Source: Vallitalea okinawensis
Lineage (GTDB): Bacteria; Bacillota; Clostridia; Lachnospirales; PQDH01
NCBI RefSeq assembly: GCF_002964605.1
Contig: NZ_PQDH01000002.1
Location: 477,090 to 541,089 of the forward strand
Reading direction: 5' to 3'
Length of the DNA: 64,000 nt
A model generated the notes under the pieces. That model ran no database searches and was not told the DNA's origin. It was given only the letters and a program-made list of their open reading frames with translations. Below, in pieces: positions 41,403 through 51,365 of the stretch (position 1 is the first letter of the stretch; the number at the start of each line of letters is the position of its first letter). A program made the translations under genes and the position numbers.

Positions 41403-42746
41403 TCAATTAGCTTTCAATTTCTCTAAAACTAATTGATACTTAGCTTTTGTTAAAGGATAAAAAAGTATTGGAATAAGTGATAGTAATATTAAAACAGCTG
41501 GTACTAGAGTAAATATGCCATGCATACCAGTTAATGTTTCTTTTGATTGGATAGCATTAGGTATATAGTCTATCACTGTTAGTAAATATCCAAGTATAAT
41601 ACCCGATAACGAACTTCCTGCTTTTACAACAAAAGTCTGTGTTGACCACATAATTCCTTCTGTTCTGCTACCTGTTATTGATTGGATATAGTCAATAGTT
41701 TCAACCATCATCGAAGGCAATAGGACTTCAGTAGCTCCAAAAGTTAATGATACGAGAGCCAATACCCCCATAAATACATACAGGCTATTATAGCCAACTA
41801 AAAATAAACTAATATAACCAATGACTCTTACAACCATAAAGAAAATGCAAAGGTATTTTTTATCAAATCTTTGTGCTAACTTAGATGCTATAAATATACT
41901 TCCCAACATAGGAATGATAATCGTTAAACTCAATACTGGCATCAGGTTAGCATCACCAAGGTTATATGTGGCATAATAAATTGAAACAGCTGTAACAAGA
42001 CCATCTACAATTGTTATAAAGATTTGACTTAACAATATTAATAATAAGGGTTTATTTATCAACAGAGATCTTAATATGTCCTTGACCTTTAGAGCTCTAC
42101 TATTATTGTGAACTCGTTCTCTTGTTTTCAAAAACATTATAATCATACCAACAGCCATTATTCCAGCGTATAGCATGCCAACATAGCGAAAAGTTTCTTC
42201 CCCCCCTCCAAATACATCGAATAATGGTACAGTTATTACTGTTACCAATACGAAGCTTAATGGAGCAATTGCTTTACCTAAAGATATTATTTTCGTTCTT
42301 TCATAAGGATATCTCGTCATACTTGAAGTAAGACTCCAAAGAGGGATATCAGATATAGTATATATCATTCCAAATAGAATATAGGTTATATATGCCCATA
42401 AGACTTCATTTTTGAAAGGACTCGTTGTGAACAGTAGAAAAACACTAAAAAACATAGGTATTGCAACAAATAACAAGTAAGGACGAAACCTTCCCCATCT
42501 ACTCTTAGTTTTATCCGTTACAATCCCCATGATAGGATCGTTAACTGCGTCCCAAAGTCTTGCAACGAAGAAGATTATTCCTACAGTGGTTGAAGAAATA
42601 CCTATGTAGTCCGTGTAATAGATCATCACATAGGCACTTATATATGCAAATACAAGGTTCTGAGAAAAAACACCAAATACAAATGATCCCTTTTCCCCTT
42701 TACTCACTTCATATTGATTATCCATCCCTAGACTTCTCTCTGTCAT
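41403..42746 (-). CDS. GPH-family (MelB-type) glycoside symporter
   Basis: 447 residues, about 12 membrane helices. Family motifs: 'FVARLWDAVNDPIMGIVTDK' and 'SRWGRFRPYLLF'. It starts 3 bp after the stop of the GH3 gene, with GGGGGTG upstream of the ATG, so the pair is co-transcribed. It should import a short beta-glycoside for the intracellular GH3 enzyme. It is a homologue of the GPH carrier in the corrinoid island. Confidence 0.9.
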   Translation of the reverse strand: MTERSLGMDNQYEVSKGEKGSFVFGVFSQNLVFAYISAYVMIYYTDYIGISSTTVGIIFFVARLWDAVNDPIMGIVTDKTKSRWGRFRPYLLFVAIPMFFSVFLLFTTSPFKNEVLWAYITYILFGMIYTISDIPLWSLTSSMTRYPYERTKIISLGKAIAPLSFVLVTVITVPLFDVFGGGEETFRYVGMLYAGIMAVGMIIMFLKTRERVHNNSRALKVKDILRSLLINKPLLLILLSQIFITIVDGLVTAVSIYYATYNLGDANLMPVLSLTIIIPMLGSIFIASKLAQRFDKKYLCIFFMVVRVIGYISLFLVGYNSLYVFMGVLALVSLTFGATEVLLPSMMVETIDYIQSITGSRTEGIMWSTQTFVVKAGSSLSGIILGYLLTVIDYIPNAIQSKETLTGMHGIFTLVPAVLILLSLIPILFYPLTKAKYQLVLEKLKAN

Positions 42747-42749
42747 TAT

Positions 42750-44978
42750 CTAGCACCCCCTATGTTTTAATTGAACATTCAATTCGTAGATTAATTGATC
42801 TAATTGCTCATCCGAAACAAAACCTTTGGTAGCTTGACTTATATTCCTTAATGGCATATATTTTATAGAGTTTTCCAATTCCCGATGGTTAATTATATCT
42901 TCTTCATTGACCATTAATTGGCTACTAAGTTCATTCATTGTATAATTAATTATATCCAGTAGTACAGGTATTTGAAGTAGTGCGCCAACAGTAGTATTTC
43001 TTGTTACAACAGGGTATTTATAATCAAATGCATCGATATCTACTCTTTGCTGATAAACAATATTTCTTGAAGATTGACCGATATATATTGTATTTTCACC
43101 TGTAGCATATGCCCACTCATCTATATCTGAGTTAAAGTATCTAAAATCACTCAATGGAAGCTTGCATTGAAAATGATAGGTCTCATTTTTCTTAATAGTT
43201 ACTTTATCGAAGTACTTAAGCTGTTTAACAGGCTGAATCGCTTGTTGTACATTAAGTCCTATATATATTTGTACGACCTCTGCTCCATCATAATTACCAG
43301 TATTTTCAATCTTACATGTTACGGAAATACTCTCTTCATCTTTTTCAATATCAAAATCACTGTATTGGAATTCAGTGTAACTTAAGCCATATCCAAATGG
43401 GAATAAGACTTCCAATTCTTTTTTATCATAATAGCGATAACCAACGAAGATTGATTCATTATACTCAACCCTTTTCTCACTACCACGGTGTAAGTAGCTT
43501 GGAGAATGTGCTAATTTAATTGGATAAGTCTCATTTAGCCTTCCACATGGGTTCTTTTTACCTAATAAAATATCTGCGATAGCTTTTCCTGTACCCTGCC
43601 CTGAGAGATTAGCTTGTAATATTCCATCAATCTGATTAACCCACGGAATTTCTACCACAGATCCTGTTTGTAAGACTAATATTATTGGTTTATTTAACAA
43701 TATAAGTGACTCAATGAGATGTCTTTGACATAAAGGTAAATCTAAGTTCTCTCTATCATAAGATTCTGCTTCATCATTAGAGAATAGTCCAGTAAAAACA
43801 ACGATTTTATCCATTTCTCTTGCTTCATCTAAAACATCATTGATCATTTTCTGATTAACTTCATGGTTATTTAGGGAATAACCTGGTAGATACTTGATTC
43901 CCTCAACTAAGAAATCACTGATAGAATCCATAAACATTGGATTGACTCTTGATGAACCACTTCCCTGATAGTTGTGCTTCTCCATTAAACTGCCTACATA
44001 AAGAACTTTATCAGTGGATTGTAGTGGCAACCTTTGATTTTCATTTTTCAGCAATACAATAGCTTCTGTAGCTACATCTCTAGCGAGTTCATGGTGCTCC
44101 ATATAGTTAACGGGCTCTACTGCTTTTTTGATTGGATTATCACACCGTTCTCTTAATGTGTTGAGATTATTAAATGCTCGGTTGATTGCGTCTTCGCTAA
44201 TATCACCTTGTTCATAAGCATCTTTTAGTTTATTGTAACTATAGTCACCTACGGTAGGCATTTCTAAATCCATACCATTAGCTATGCTCTTAACGATATC
44301 ATTAACAGCAAACCAATCAGAAATAACTAACCCCTCATACCCCCATTTTTCTCTTAAGGTTTCTGTTAAAAGCCAATGATTCTCACAACAATGGGACCCC
44401 ATCAACCTATTATAAGCACTCATTACTGTCCATGGATTAGAGCCATCAATAACATCTTTAAAAACTTTTAAATAGATTTCTTCTTGAGCTCTTCTATCTA
44501 TTATTGTATCTATTGACATCCTATAAGCTTCTTGATTATTCCCAGCAAAGTGCTTTAACGATGAACCTACCCCATTCTCTTGCAATCCTTTGATATATTC
44601 ACTACCTAGTTGACTTGCTAAATAAGGATCTTCTGAAAAGTATTCAAAGTTTCTGCCACATAATGGATTGCGTTTAATATTCACTCCCGGTCCTAGTAAA
44701 ACATCTACTCCTTCACAAATGGCTTCTTTTGCAATAGCAGCTGATACTTGTTTAACTAGCTCTCTATTCCATGTGCTAGCAAGTGCTGATGCTGTGGGAA
44801 AACATGTAGCCTTCTTGCTATCAGTCATCCCCAAATGATCGCCTTTACCTTCTTGATACCTAAGCCCTGTTGGTCCATCTGAAAATACAATTTCAGCAAT
44901 CAATTCACCATAGGTACGCCATTCATCTTTTCCATTTAACTGCCTTATCTTTTCATATATGTTAGTTTGACTACTCAT
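42750..44978 (-). CDS. Glycoside hydrolase family 3 (beta-glucosidase-like)
   Basis: About 742 residues. The GH3 N-terminal barrel contains 'KHFAGNNQE' (142-150) and the nucleophile D221 in 'GLVISDWFA'. The C-terminal sandwich shows 'NYQGSGSSRVNP', and a fibronectin-III-like domain ('NTGNYDGAEVVQIYIG') follows, then about 90 extra residues. No signal peptide, so it cleaves imported glycosides in the cytoplasm. ATG at 44978 follows AAGGGAGAG. Exact sugar (glucose, xylose, others) is not readable. Confidence 0.9.
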   Translation of the reverse strand: MSSQTNIYEKIRQLNGKDEWRTYGELIAEIVFSDGPTGLRYQEGKGDHLGMTDSKKATCFPTASALASTWNRELVKQVSAAIAKEAICEGVDVLLGPGVNIKRNPLCGRNFEYFSEDPYLASQLGSEYIKGLQENGVGSSLKHFAGNNQEAYRMSIDTIIDRRAQEEIYLKVFKDVIDGSNPWTVMSAYNRLMGSHCCENHWLLTETLREKWGYEGLVISDWFAVNDIVKSIANGMDLEMPTVGDYSYNKLKDAYEQGDISEDAINRAFNNLNTLRERCDNPIKKAVEPVNYMEHHELARDVATEAIVLLKNENQRLPLQSTDKVLYVGSLMEKHNYQGSGSSRVNPMFMDSISDFLVEGIKYLPGYSLNNHEVNQKMINDVLDEAREMDKIVVFTGLFSNDEAESYDRENLDLPLCQRHLIESLILLNKPIILVLQTGSVVEIPWVNQIDGILQANLSGQGTGKAIADILLGKKNPCGRLNETYPIKLAHSPSYLHRGSEKRVEYNESIFVGYRYYDKKELEVLFPFGYGLSYTEFQYSDFDIEKDEESISVTCKIENTGNYDGAEVVQIYIGLNVQQAIQPVKQLKYFDKVTIKKNETYHFQCKLPLSDFRYFNSDIDEWAYATGENTIYIGQSSRNIVYQQRVDIDAFDYKYPVVTRNTTVGALLQIPVLLDIINYTMNELSSQLMVNEEDIINHRELENSIKYMPLRNISQATKGFVSDEQLDQLIYELNVQLKHRGC

Positions 44979-45081
44979 TTTACTCTCTCCCTTCATCTAC
45001 TACTAGCATACATAATTTATTCGTGATACTATTGTATATATCAACCGTTTATAGAACAAATCCATCTCCATGGAGGTTTTT

Positions 45082-46284
45082 ATGATTAACTCTCTTACAG
45101 AAATACAAATGACTATAGAATTATTTTGGTTAGCCACAGGTTTACCTATCAGACTTTATAATGAAGAAAAACTACTAATTACTGAAAAACTACTTCCCTC
45201 CCAACAAAGCATATATGGTAAGTGTTTTGATGAAGTTTTAGAGCACTTTTTTTCATATAGCAAAGACATTCAGTTTTACACAAATCTATTTGCTGAACAT
45301 TATATCTATCAGAACTTTACCTTTCAAGATAAAACTTATCATCTTGTTTGTGGTCCAGCCATCAGCCATAACTATGATGACCAATTTATTATGCAAACTT
45401 TGGAGAATGAACAGGTCTCATTTGCAAAACTTCAAACGTTGCGACTTTACTTCAACTCCCTGCCAAAATACTCTTCCATTGCTATGAGAAAAATTCAACC
45501 TTTGCTTTATCATCAATTAACAGGTAACTATATGACTTTAGATGACCTATTTAAAAGAGAGAGTATTCTGGATAAAATTGAGTTTCAGAATACATCCACT
45601 ACAGATTCTCTTGGCTATCATCACTCTAGTATTAAATCTTATCTTATCCATGACGCTATAAAAAATGCTGATAGAGAGGCTCTTCATGAGATACTGCTTC
45701 TACCTGATGACGGTCCTTTCGGTATACTTTGTAAAAATAACCCACTTCGCTCCTATAAGAATCTTTTTATTACAACGGTGACCGAAACAACTTTAGCTGC
45801 TATAAGCGGTGGTGTGGATTCAGAAAGTGCCTACACTTTAAGTGATACTTTTATCCAATTTGTTGAAGAAGTAGAAACTTATGAGGAAGTAACTGACTTG
45901 TTTATAGATATGCTCAATGCATTCATTGATTTAGTAGAAAAAAGTAAACGCCTTACCTACTCAAAACCTGTCTATCTCACAGTTGATTACATAAACAAAT
46001 ATTATTCACAGAGGATAAGAATCTCAGAACTAGCTGCAAAAGTACATTTAAGTGAAAGTCATCTTCTACGACTATTTAAATCACAACTAGGAGTCAGTAT
46101 AAAGGATTATATAACTCAGACAAGAATTGACAAAGGGAAAAAGTTACTTAAATATACCCAGTATAGTATAGCAACAATTAGTAACATGACGGGCTTTAAT
46201 GATCAGAGTCATTTTACTCGAATGTTTAAGAAGCAAACTCAGTTAACCCCCAAAGCATACAGAGAATCTATTCAAGTAATTTGA
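45082..46284 (+). CDS. AraC-family regulator of the GH3/GPH module
   Basis: About 400 residues. A long N-terminal sensor (about 1-290) without clear motifs precedes the AraC domain (about 300-400) with 'IRISELAAKVHLSESHLLRL' and 'SIATISNMTGFNDQSHFTRM'. ATG at 45082 follows ATGGAGG. It is divergent from GH3 and is the probable activator of the GH3-GPH operon. Confidence 0.88.
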   Translation: MINSLTEIQMTIELFWLATGLPIRLYNEEKLLITEKLLPSQQSIYGKCFDEVLEHFFSYSKDIQFYTNLFAEHYIYQNFTFQDKTYHLVCGPAISHNYDDQFIMQTLENEQVSFAKLQTLRLYFNSLPKYSSIAMRKIQPLLYHQLTGNYMTLDDLFKRESILDKIEFQNTSTTDSLGYHHSSIKSYLIHDAIKNADREALHEILLLPDDGPFGILCKNNPLRSYKNLFITTVTETTLAAISGGVDSESAYTLSDTFIQFVEEVETYEEVTDLFIDMLNAFIDLVEKSKRLTYSKPVYLTVDYINKYYSQRIRISELAAKVHLSESHLLRLFKSQLGVSIKDYITQTRIDKGKKLLKYTQYSIATISNMTGFNDQSHFTRMFKKQTQLTPKAYRESIQVI

Positions 46285-46342
46285 ATCTATCGCAACTTAT
46301 TTGCAGTACAAACGTGGCTATGTTACCCTATCAAGTATATGT

Positions 46343-46384
46343 AGGAAAATATGATTCCTTGCGAGTAAACGTAGTACTTTTCCT
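46343..46384. repeat. Dispersed repeat, copy 2 (inverted relative to copy 1)
   Basis: AGGAAAA (46343-46349) and its exact inverse TTTTCCT (46378-46384) bound a core that, read on the minus strand, is TTACTCGCAAGGAATCATA, matching copy 1 (2387-2425) at 17 of 19 positions. It lies between the AraC stop codon and its terminator. Confidence 0.5.
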
Positions 46385-46391
46385 CAATATA

Positions 46392-46429
46392 AAAACAACC
46401 CCTCAAGTCCTTACTTTTAGGGTTGTTTT
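46392..46429. terminator. Bidirectional terminator, AraC gene / YcxB-like gene
   Basis: AAAACAACCC (46392-46401) pairs with GGGTTGTTTT (46420-46429). The stop codon of the YcxB-like gene (46417-46419) lies in its loop. Confidence 0.75.
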
Positions 46430-46949
46430 GATTCACTATGATACTTTTCTATGTTCCTAATTAATTTTTCTGTTTCCACATCTGTACTAAGAGCAGACAA
46501 TGGTATAATAATGGCACTGATGGCACTGTCGTAAACTAATATATGTTTATCAGATATCACAACTCTATCAACAGTAGTCCATTTTATAGCTGTTTGCTCA
46601 TAGTCATTTGAACGATTAATCCCCTCTTCATTTACTAATAAAGTCGTCTCTGCTAGCAAGCTTCTATTATTACCTTCTGATAACATTTTTAAAACCTGCT
46701 TTCTTAATCTTTTTCAATAATTTTAGGGTAAAATATAAACCACAAAATACTGGTCACACTGAAAATAATACTCCAATACCATAATGGGATTTTTGTAATC
46801 TTATACACAGGATAAATCCCTATCAGAAATACAATAGGACCTATTAATCTCAGCAATAAAATAGATCTTTTTAGGGTCTTTGATGTTTTCATATGATAAC
46901 TATTGAAATCAATAAAATCCTGCTCCGTCAATTTAAATATTATTTCCAT
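46417..46949 (-). pseudogene. YcxB-family membrane protein gene, split by a one-base frameshift
   Basis: Two reading frames together make one YcxB-like protein. The first (46949 to 46704) has the start 'MEIIFKLTEQDFIDFNSYHM' and two membrane helices, then stops just after 'YPKIIEKD'. The second frame continues upstream of its apparent ATG at 46686 as 'RLRKQVLKMLSEGNNRSLLA' and ends with 'VNEEGI...IKWTTVDRVVIS', the usual C-terminal half. Adding one A to the five-A run just before the stop (minus strand GAAAAAG) restores one frame. A true mutation, a sequencing slip in the homopolymer, or slippage during expression are all possible. GGGGGCG precedes the start. Confidence 0.7.
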
Positions 46950-46994
46950 AATCACGCCCCCTTTTAAAATAATATTGTAATTAACCACTCATAT

Positions 46995-47522
46995 TTAACC
47001 CCTATATTTTATCGTTAATCCTTTTAAGAAATTTCTAATGTATCTATCACCACATACTCTATAATTCCTATGTTCTTTTTTTCTAAACAATGCACTTAAT
47101 TCGCTCTTTGTTATTGAAACACCGGCTGATTCTAAGATCTCACTCATATCTTCACTGGTCAAGGATAAGGCAATTTTCAGCTTCTTAAGTAAAACATTAT
47201 TTATACTTTGACCTTCTTTTGTTAGAAATTGTGGTCTATCTGCTTGTCCTGGCTTATTATCTTCTCTTCCTCTCTTAAAGATAATAAGACCATTTAAGAA
47301 TGATTCTAACATAATATCATTACATTCTATATAGTTATCGTTGTCAACTATATCAGCATGACTATTAACATCAGAATGACTACTTTCTTCTGATTTTCTT
47401 AGTATTTTAAGTAAATCCTCTTTTGTCGTTTTAAGATTTCCAAGTTTAAAAATCTCAACCATTTCACTATCTTTTATATCGAGAGCATATCTCAGTCTTA
47501 TGAGTATATCATTATTGTTCAT
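46995..47522 (-). CDS. DUF1456 (YehS-like) family protein
   Basis: 175 residues built from two related units of about 65 residues ('NNDILIRLRYALDIKDSEMV' and 'NNVLLKKLKIALSLTSEDMS'), each ending near 'LLKILRK' or 'LSALFRKKEHRNYR', as in DUF1456. TGGAGG precedes the ATG. Function unknown in the family. Confidence 0.82.
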   Translation of the reverse strand: MNNNDILIRLRYALDIKDSEMVEIFKLGNLKTTKEDLLKILRKSEESSHSDVNSHADIVDNDNYIECNDIMLESFLNGLIIFKRGREDNKPGQADRPQFLTKEGQSINNVLLKKLKIALSLTSEDMSEILESAGVSITKSELSALFRKKEHRNYRVCGDRYIRNFLKGLTIKYRG

Positions 47523-47630
47523 ACAAAAACCTCCAGTTACTATCTTTAAATATCATTTCATTATAGCATATTATGCTACATATTACGTAGTTTAAATTAT
47601 TGAATGTTTTTGACTTAATTCATGAGATAC

Positions 47631-47659
47631 AGTAAAAGCTGTACGTTATGCGTACAGCT
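47631..47659 (-). terminator. Terminator after the membrane acyltransferase gene
   Basis: AGCTGTACG (47637-47645) pairs with CGTACAGCT (47651-47659); a short T run follows on the minus strand. Confidence 0.65.
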
Positions 47660-47746
47660 AAACCGACTCCCCGTCATTATAATTCCCTTCAATGAATTAA
47701 TGCTTTGTTGTATTTTTGCTTTTATCTATATTTAAATTGAGTTAAT

Positions 47747-48754
47747 CTAAATTTTAGGAATCAACCGTCTTATTGAAGTGTATTTTATTAATACGTGAGT
47801 CAATGCAAGGACAATAAACCCTATCATAAGTGCTACAAAATCAATTTGCTCATTAGCACCTATTAGTAGCATGCTCCATCCATATATAACCCACTGAATG
47901 ATATAGACATCTGTAACATTTTCACTCCAATAGAACAATAGCTTAGAAATTCTATTTTCCCTCATTATGGTTATCTTATTTATAAGAAATTCACAAACTA
48001 ATAACCATAGAAAAACGAAACTTATAATCATAAAACTTGCTCCTAATCCATATCTGGAATAATCCGATGCTGGGAAAAGATCCAGTGTAAGAAAGCCAAT
48101 GACTCCTATTGCAATACCCCAAACAAGCAAATGTTTTTTTGTTTGATTAGATAATGATACATGCAATAGGTGTGGGCTCAAATACATGCCTAACATTGGG
48201 TATATGCACCATGAAAAGAATGGAAAAGCTACATTACCGCCTGCACCCCATAAAAGGTCAAAGATAACGTTTCCACTCCCCCATAGATATGGTGAGACAA
48301 GTAAAATTACAACAATTAATACTGGGAATATAAATTTATTCTTAGCAAACTTTCTTAAAAAAGCCGCCATCATGAAAGAAAGTCCTGCAAGTTGTAAAAT
48401 ATCCACACCAAAAAACATTGATATAGCTCCTTGTTCTCCAGCTATTAGCATAGGAAGTGTAAAACGAAGTAAATTTAATGCATACCCCAATCCTAAAAGC
48501 TTAACTCCTCTTAAAAAGACATCTTTCGAACTTTTTTTTGATTTCATTATAAAAAGACCCATAATAAACATAAACACGGGAGCTGCTGGAGCAGTTCCTA
48601 AAAGTATAAAGATGTTCCCAATGATTGTATTGCCTTCTCCCCCAGTAAGTTCATGTATAATCATAGTATGTTGCATGATCATAAAGAATATAGCCAAGCC
48701 TCGCATAAAATCCAAATAATAAATCCGATTAGACTCTTTATAATTTCTATTCAA
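47747..48754 (-). CDS. Membrane acyltransferase, HGSNAT/DUF1624-like
   Basis: 335 residues, about ten membrane helices. The first helix has 'YYLDFMRGLAIFFMIMQHTM', the D-x-x-R-G and H pattern of the heparan-alpha-glucosaminide acetyltransferase and acyltransferase-3 groups. It probably moves an acyl group across or at the membrane. Start is TTG at 48754 with AGGAGG upstream. Its promoter has the 19-bp spacer and palindrome of a MerR target, and a MerR gene lies next upstream on the same strand. Confidence 0.72.
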   Translation of the reverse strand: MNRNYKESNRIYYLDFMRGLAIFFMIMQHTMIIHELTGGEGNTIIGNIFILLGTAPAAPVFMFIMGLFIMKSKKSSKDVFLRGVKLLGLGYALNLLRFTLPMLIAGEQGAISMFFGVDILQLAGLSFMMAAFLRKFAKNKFIFPVLIVVILLVSPYLWGSGNVIFDLLWGAGGNVAFPFFSWCIYPMLGMYLSPHLLHVSLSNQTKKHLLVWGIAIGVIGFLTLDLFPASDYSRYGLGASFMIISFVFLWLLVCEFLINKITIMRENRISKLLFYWSENVTDVYIIQWVIYGWSMLLIGANEQIDFVALMIGFIVLALTHVLIKYTSIRRLIPKI

Positions 48755-48799
48755 ATTCCTTACCTCCTAGTGTACTGTAGTTAGTTACTTCATTTATTG

Positions 48800-48830
48800 A
48801 TTATAAACCCTAGGTCAGACCTAGAGTCAA
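48800..48830 (-). promoter_or_regulatory. MerR-type promoter with 19-bp spacer and palindrome
   Basis: On the minus strand, TTGACT (48825-48830) and TATAAT (48800-48805) are separated by 19 bp containing the perfect palindrome CTAGGTC-T-GACCTAG. Overlong spacers with a central dyad are the hallmark of MerR activation by DNA untwisting. Confidence 0.8.
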
Positions 48831-48921
48831 TACTTAACTATTAACCTATTGCTATAAATGAAATCAATACAAAAAAAGAACAATTCAATTTTTAATATCG
48901 AATTGTTTATATATAGTCTAT

Positions 48922-49692
48922 TTAATTTTCATTTATTAAAGCCTGTATTTCATAATATATGTGATGGTTATAGCATATGGAAAGCATGGTATTATCTTGA
49001 ACAATAAGCTTCCCAGTAAGATTAAAACCATTATTATAAGCATATTTCAAAAAATCCCTTGCTACTTGAATGAAGACTTCATCCTTGTCTGCAAGAAAAG
49101 AATAACATAGATACTTTCCATCTTTTAGTTTATAAGAAGTTTCAGGACTATTCTTATCTACTTCCATACATATATATGCCCTATTGTCATCATAAAGAGT
49201 AATCATATCTGTTTGATATAAACTTGTAAACTCCTTAAAGTGATCATAGAATTCCTTAACTGTTGTTGTATCTTCATAATTGATATCATAGACTTGTTGA
49301 ATATTTCGTTCTTCCATTTCTCTAATAATATAATCCTCTTTTGAGTTGCGCATATTATTTAATTTATCAACGAGATCCATGGTGAAATCTCTTAAAGTAG
49401 TAAGCTCTTTTATTTGCTCATTAAGATCAGTTACTTTAGAATTTAATAAATTAATATAGTCTTCTTCTTTATAATTTTTAAAACACTTATCAATATCAGC
49501 TACTGAAATATCAAATTTTCTTAAAACCAAAATATGAGCAAGTCTATATATTTCGTTGAATCCGTATAATCTGTATCCATTTTGTTCTACTCTTTTTGGC
49601 GATAGTATACCTTTTTCTTCAAAATATCTTAATTGATGGATAGATACATCCATCAATTTAGCAAGTTCTCCTATAGTAATTAAATCTCTCAA
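48922..49692 (-). CDS. MerR-family transcriptional regulator with effector domain
   Basis: About 256 residues. The N-terminal MerR domain (about 4-72) shows 'TIGELAKLMDVSIHQLRYFE' and 'GILSPKRVEQNGYRLYGFNE'; a coiled-coil dimer helix follows (about 80-125), then a roughly 130-residue effector domain. A TTG at 49692 with GGGGAGG upstream is the start that leaves the MerR domain at the N-terminus. It has its own promoter at 49741-49769. The adjacent MerR-type promoter at 48800-48830 is its probable target. Confidence 0.87.
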   Translation of the reverse strand: MRDLITIGELAKLMDVSIHQLRYFEEKGILSPKRVEQNGYRLYGFNEIYRLAHILVLRKFDISVADIDKCFKNYKEEDYINLLNSKVTDLNEQIKELTTLRDFTMDLVDKLNNMRNSKEDYIIREMEERNIQQVYDINYEDTTTVKEFYDHFKEFTSLYQTDMITLYDDNRAYICMEVDKNSPETSYKLKDGKYLCYSFLADKDEVFIQVARDFLKYAYNNGFNLTGKLIVQDNTMLSICYNHHIYYEIQALINEN

Positions 49693-49740
49693 AAATACTT
49701 CCTCCCCAGATATACTCAAAACTTACTAAAAGTTAATTAC

Positions 49741-49769
49741 AGCATATAGTATAGGTAAAACCATGTCAA
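49741..49769 (-). promoter_or_regulatory. Promoter of the MerR gene
   Basis: On the minus strand, TTGACA (49764-49769) and TATGCT (49741-49746) with a 17-bp spacer. Confidence 0.6.
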
Positions 49770-49847
49770 GACACAAAAAGTAAAACTAGTAAATGATCTC
49801 TTTCAAAACAAAATCATCTACTAGCTTTAATAAACATCTATATTTGT

Positions 49848-51365
49848 TTAATTCCTAGTTTTATAGTTACTTGGACTCATCCCAGTTGATACTTTAAATG
49901 CTCGACTGAAGTAGTGAGGATCATTGTACCCTACCATAGCACCAACTTCACTTAAGCTCAGGTTAGGTTGGTGCATCATAATCTCTTTAGCAAGTTCAAT
50001 TCTTTTCTTTGTAATGTATTTACTCATAGAAACACCTGTCATTTTTTTAAACAGGCGAGATAAATAAGTGTAATTATAATTAAAGCGCTCTGCAATATCT
50101 TCTACTCGATCTATGGTTATAAAATTAGTGTTAACATAGTCCAGTATTTCCTCTTGGATATTGTCACTATGATCAGTGGCTTTTCTAAAATAGTTATTCA
50201 AGCAAACCATCATTTTATCTTTTATATCACTGTGATCTCTCGTATAATGTAGTTTTCTAAAAAGCTCTATCCTTAACTTATCAGCTTCTTCTGTATCAAA
50301 GCCCTCCAAATATAACTCTAACACTTGCAACATACTAACAAGTGCTTTTTCATAGTGTTTCTGACTAATCTCAGCTTTTCCCATGTAATCGATGATGCCT
50401 AATAGTTCTTCTTGTATTTTGCTATAATTCTTGGCCTTTACTGCGGTTTTAAAATTTTGATCAATCCGTGATTTAATACTGTAGCGCAATTCGCTATCTA
50501 CCACTTTTTCATCTTGCTCAAGTATAAAGAAGTTTACCTTTGTTGGTACTAATCGTTGATGTAGAAGGTTGCGTAAGCGCTGAGTATATCCCCATATCTC
50601 TTCTCTCACAATACCTTCTTGATGAGTACAAACAGTAATGGGCATGTTCCATAGCTTCTTTTCAATTTTTCTTATTATCCTTCTTGCTAAAGCTTTTGGA
50701 TTGCAATCATGATCTTGACCCACAACAATAACTTTTTCGTTACTATAATACTCATCTACCAATACCCAATTAGGTAGATGAAGTTCTTCAAATAGCTCTT
50801 TCCAATCAGAACTGTTTATGTGATCATCATAATAACGTCTTATTTCTTCATCCATGGGATCATGGCACAGATTATTTAAACATATCAAAAAAACACAGTA
50901 CTGAGAGTTGTTTAAAGAATTGTCCCCATTTTCAGGTATAATAATCTCTCTTTGACTATGGCTTCTTATAGTTGCTATTATATTTTTACGTATTTCTGCT
51001 ATAACATCCACAATCTTCTCTTTAGCAATAGGCTTAAGTAGGTAGTTAAAAACACCATACTTTATGGCTTGTTGAGCATATTCAAAATGTGAAAATCCAC
51101 TGATAATAACTACATATATGTTTGGAAATTGCCTCTTTATCTCCCTAGCCAATTCTAACCCATCCATCTTTGGCATCTTTATATCTGTAAAAACAATATG
51201 AGGTCGATGCTTTGAAATTAATTTTAAAGCATCCTCCCCATTATATGCCGTAGCTACTATCTGTGTGGCATCATCCAATGATAATATACTCTTTGAAATA
51301 TTTTGAATGATTCTTTCTTCATCATCGACGATTATTATCTTTAATGGATAGAGCTGGTTCATCAT
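49848..51365 (-). CDS. YesN-type response regulator with AraC output domain
   Basis: 505 residues. The receiver domain (about 8-130) has the acidic pair 'VDDEE' and phospho-acceptor D61 in 'IVFTDIKMP', with Lys in 'YLLKPI'. A long middle region leads to an AraC domain (about 405-505): 'DRVEDIAERFNYNYTYLSRL' and 'SLSEVGAMVGYNDPHYFSRA'. Its ATG overlaps the stop of the YesM-type kinase (TAATG), so translation is coupled. It should control the ABC transporter genes just upstream in the same run. Confidence 0.92.
   Translation of the reverse strand: MMNQLYPLKIIIVDDEERIIQNISKSILSLDDATQIVATAYNGEDALKLISKHRPHIVFTDIKMPKMDGLELAREIKRQFPNIYVVIISGFSHFEYAQQAIKYGVFNYLLKPIAKEKIVDVIAEIRKNIIATIRSHSQREIIIPENGDNSLNNSQYCVFLICLNNLCHDPMDEEIRRYYDDHINSSDWKELFEELHLPNWVLVDEYYSNEKVIVVGQDHDCNPKALARRIIRKIEKKLWNMPITVCTHQEGIVREEIWGYTQRLRNLLHQRLVPTKVNFFILEQDEKVVDSELRYSIKSRIDQNFKTAVKAKNYSKIQEELLGIIDYMGKAEISQKHYEKALVSMLQVLELYLEGFDTEEADKLRIELFRKLHYTRDHSDIKDKMMVCLNNYFRKATDHSDNIQEEILDYVNTNFITIDRVEDIAERFNYNYTYLSRLFKKMTGVSMSKYITKKRIELAKEIMMHQPNLSLSEVGAMVGYNDPHYFSRAFKVSTGMSPSNYKTRN

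Noticed and set aside
48186..48719. A 177-codon plus-strand open frame
   Set aside because: Antisense to the membrane acyltransferase gene; composition is that of a reversed membrane protein and no start site supports it.
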